The notes under the pieces: model-generated
Told to the model about the DNA's origin: nothing
Seen by the model: only the letters and a program-made list of their open reading frames with translations
The model's database searches: none
Shown: positions 5,904 to 5,940 of the stretch, piece after piece
Layout: each line of letters opens with the position of its first letter
Position numbering within the stretch: position 1 is the stretch's first letter
Assembly (NCBI GenBank): GCA_019233415.1
Contig: JAFAMK010000205.1
Span: 1-5,940 of the forward strand
Direction: 5' to 3'
From: Vulcanimicrobiota bacterium
GTDB taxonomy: Bacteria > Vulcanimicrobiota > Vulcanimicrobiia > Vulcanimicrobiales > Vulcanimicrobiaceae
Length of the DNA stretch: 5,940 nucleotides
Position numbers and translations under genes: made by a program

Positions 5904-5940
5904 ATGGAGTCTCTGGAGTTTCGGGAGCGAGTACGCTCGA
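5904..5940 (+). CDS. Start of an unidentified plus-strand gene, cut by the right edge
   Basis: Two reading frames could be the real one. ATG 5904 gives MESLEFRERVRS, has better G/C at third positions and sits 6 nt after a purine-rich GAGAGAG that may serve as a weak ribosome site; ATG 5889 is in the same frame. ATG 5900 gives MDGVSGVSGASTL, but its purine run is only 2 nt away and its third positions are less G+C-rich. Twelve or thirteen codons are too few to name a product, and the presence of a gene rests mainly on position and the possible start signals. Confidence 0.35.
   Translation, partial: MESLEFRERVRS

Overview
The window is chromosomal-looking, very G+C-rich bacterial DNA (clearly above 60 % by eye, with G/C favoured at third codon positions). 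Tat and Sec signal peptides, a periplasmic-type S41 protease start and a large secreted BNR/Asp-box protein suggest a free-living, probably diderm bacterium. The style of the secreted proteins (Ala/Pro/Thr linkers, Asp-box propeller protein) would fit groups such as Eremiobacterota or Acidobacteriota, but nothing here fixes the taxon. No tRNA, rRNA, CRISPR array, insertion sequence or phage gene is visible.

Layout, left to right. Bases 1-266 (minus) hold the N-terminus of a secreted protein, most like a C-terminal-processing (S41) protease, running off the left edge. A 127-bp divergent intergenic region follows. Bases 394-1770 (plus) encode a Tat-exported plant-type polyphenol oxidase with all six copper histidines, a thioether-type cysteine and the two C-terminal domains typical of plant enzymes. 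Just downstream, after an intercistronic stretch with two competing hairpins, lies a small gene (about 1859-2230, plus). Read by eye, its product is a free-standing version of the oxidase's own C-terminal (KFDV-type) domain. Converging on this pair with a 25-bp gap is a long minus-strand gene (2256-5528) for a secreted protein of about 1090 residues with eleven Asp-box repeats, an Ig-like domain and a helical C-terminal region. Upstream of it on the same strand is a 63-residue hydrophobic membrane peptide gene (5604-5795), possibly co-transcribed. A divergent region with several small dyads then leads into the first codons of a plus-strand gene cut by the right edge.

The most interesting feature is the oxidase plus its free-standing C-terminal domain. 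In plants this domain is fused to the enzyme and shields the active site. In Streptomyces a separate, unrelated caddie protein (MelC1) does the delivery and folding job. Here the enzyme has its own fused shield and a second, separate copy next door without an export signal. This suggests a two-gene chaperone/shield arrangement for a bacterial catechol oxidase. The homology rests on manual alignment and the function is inference.
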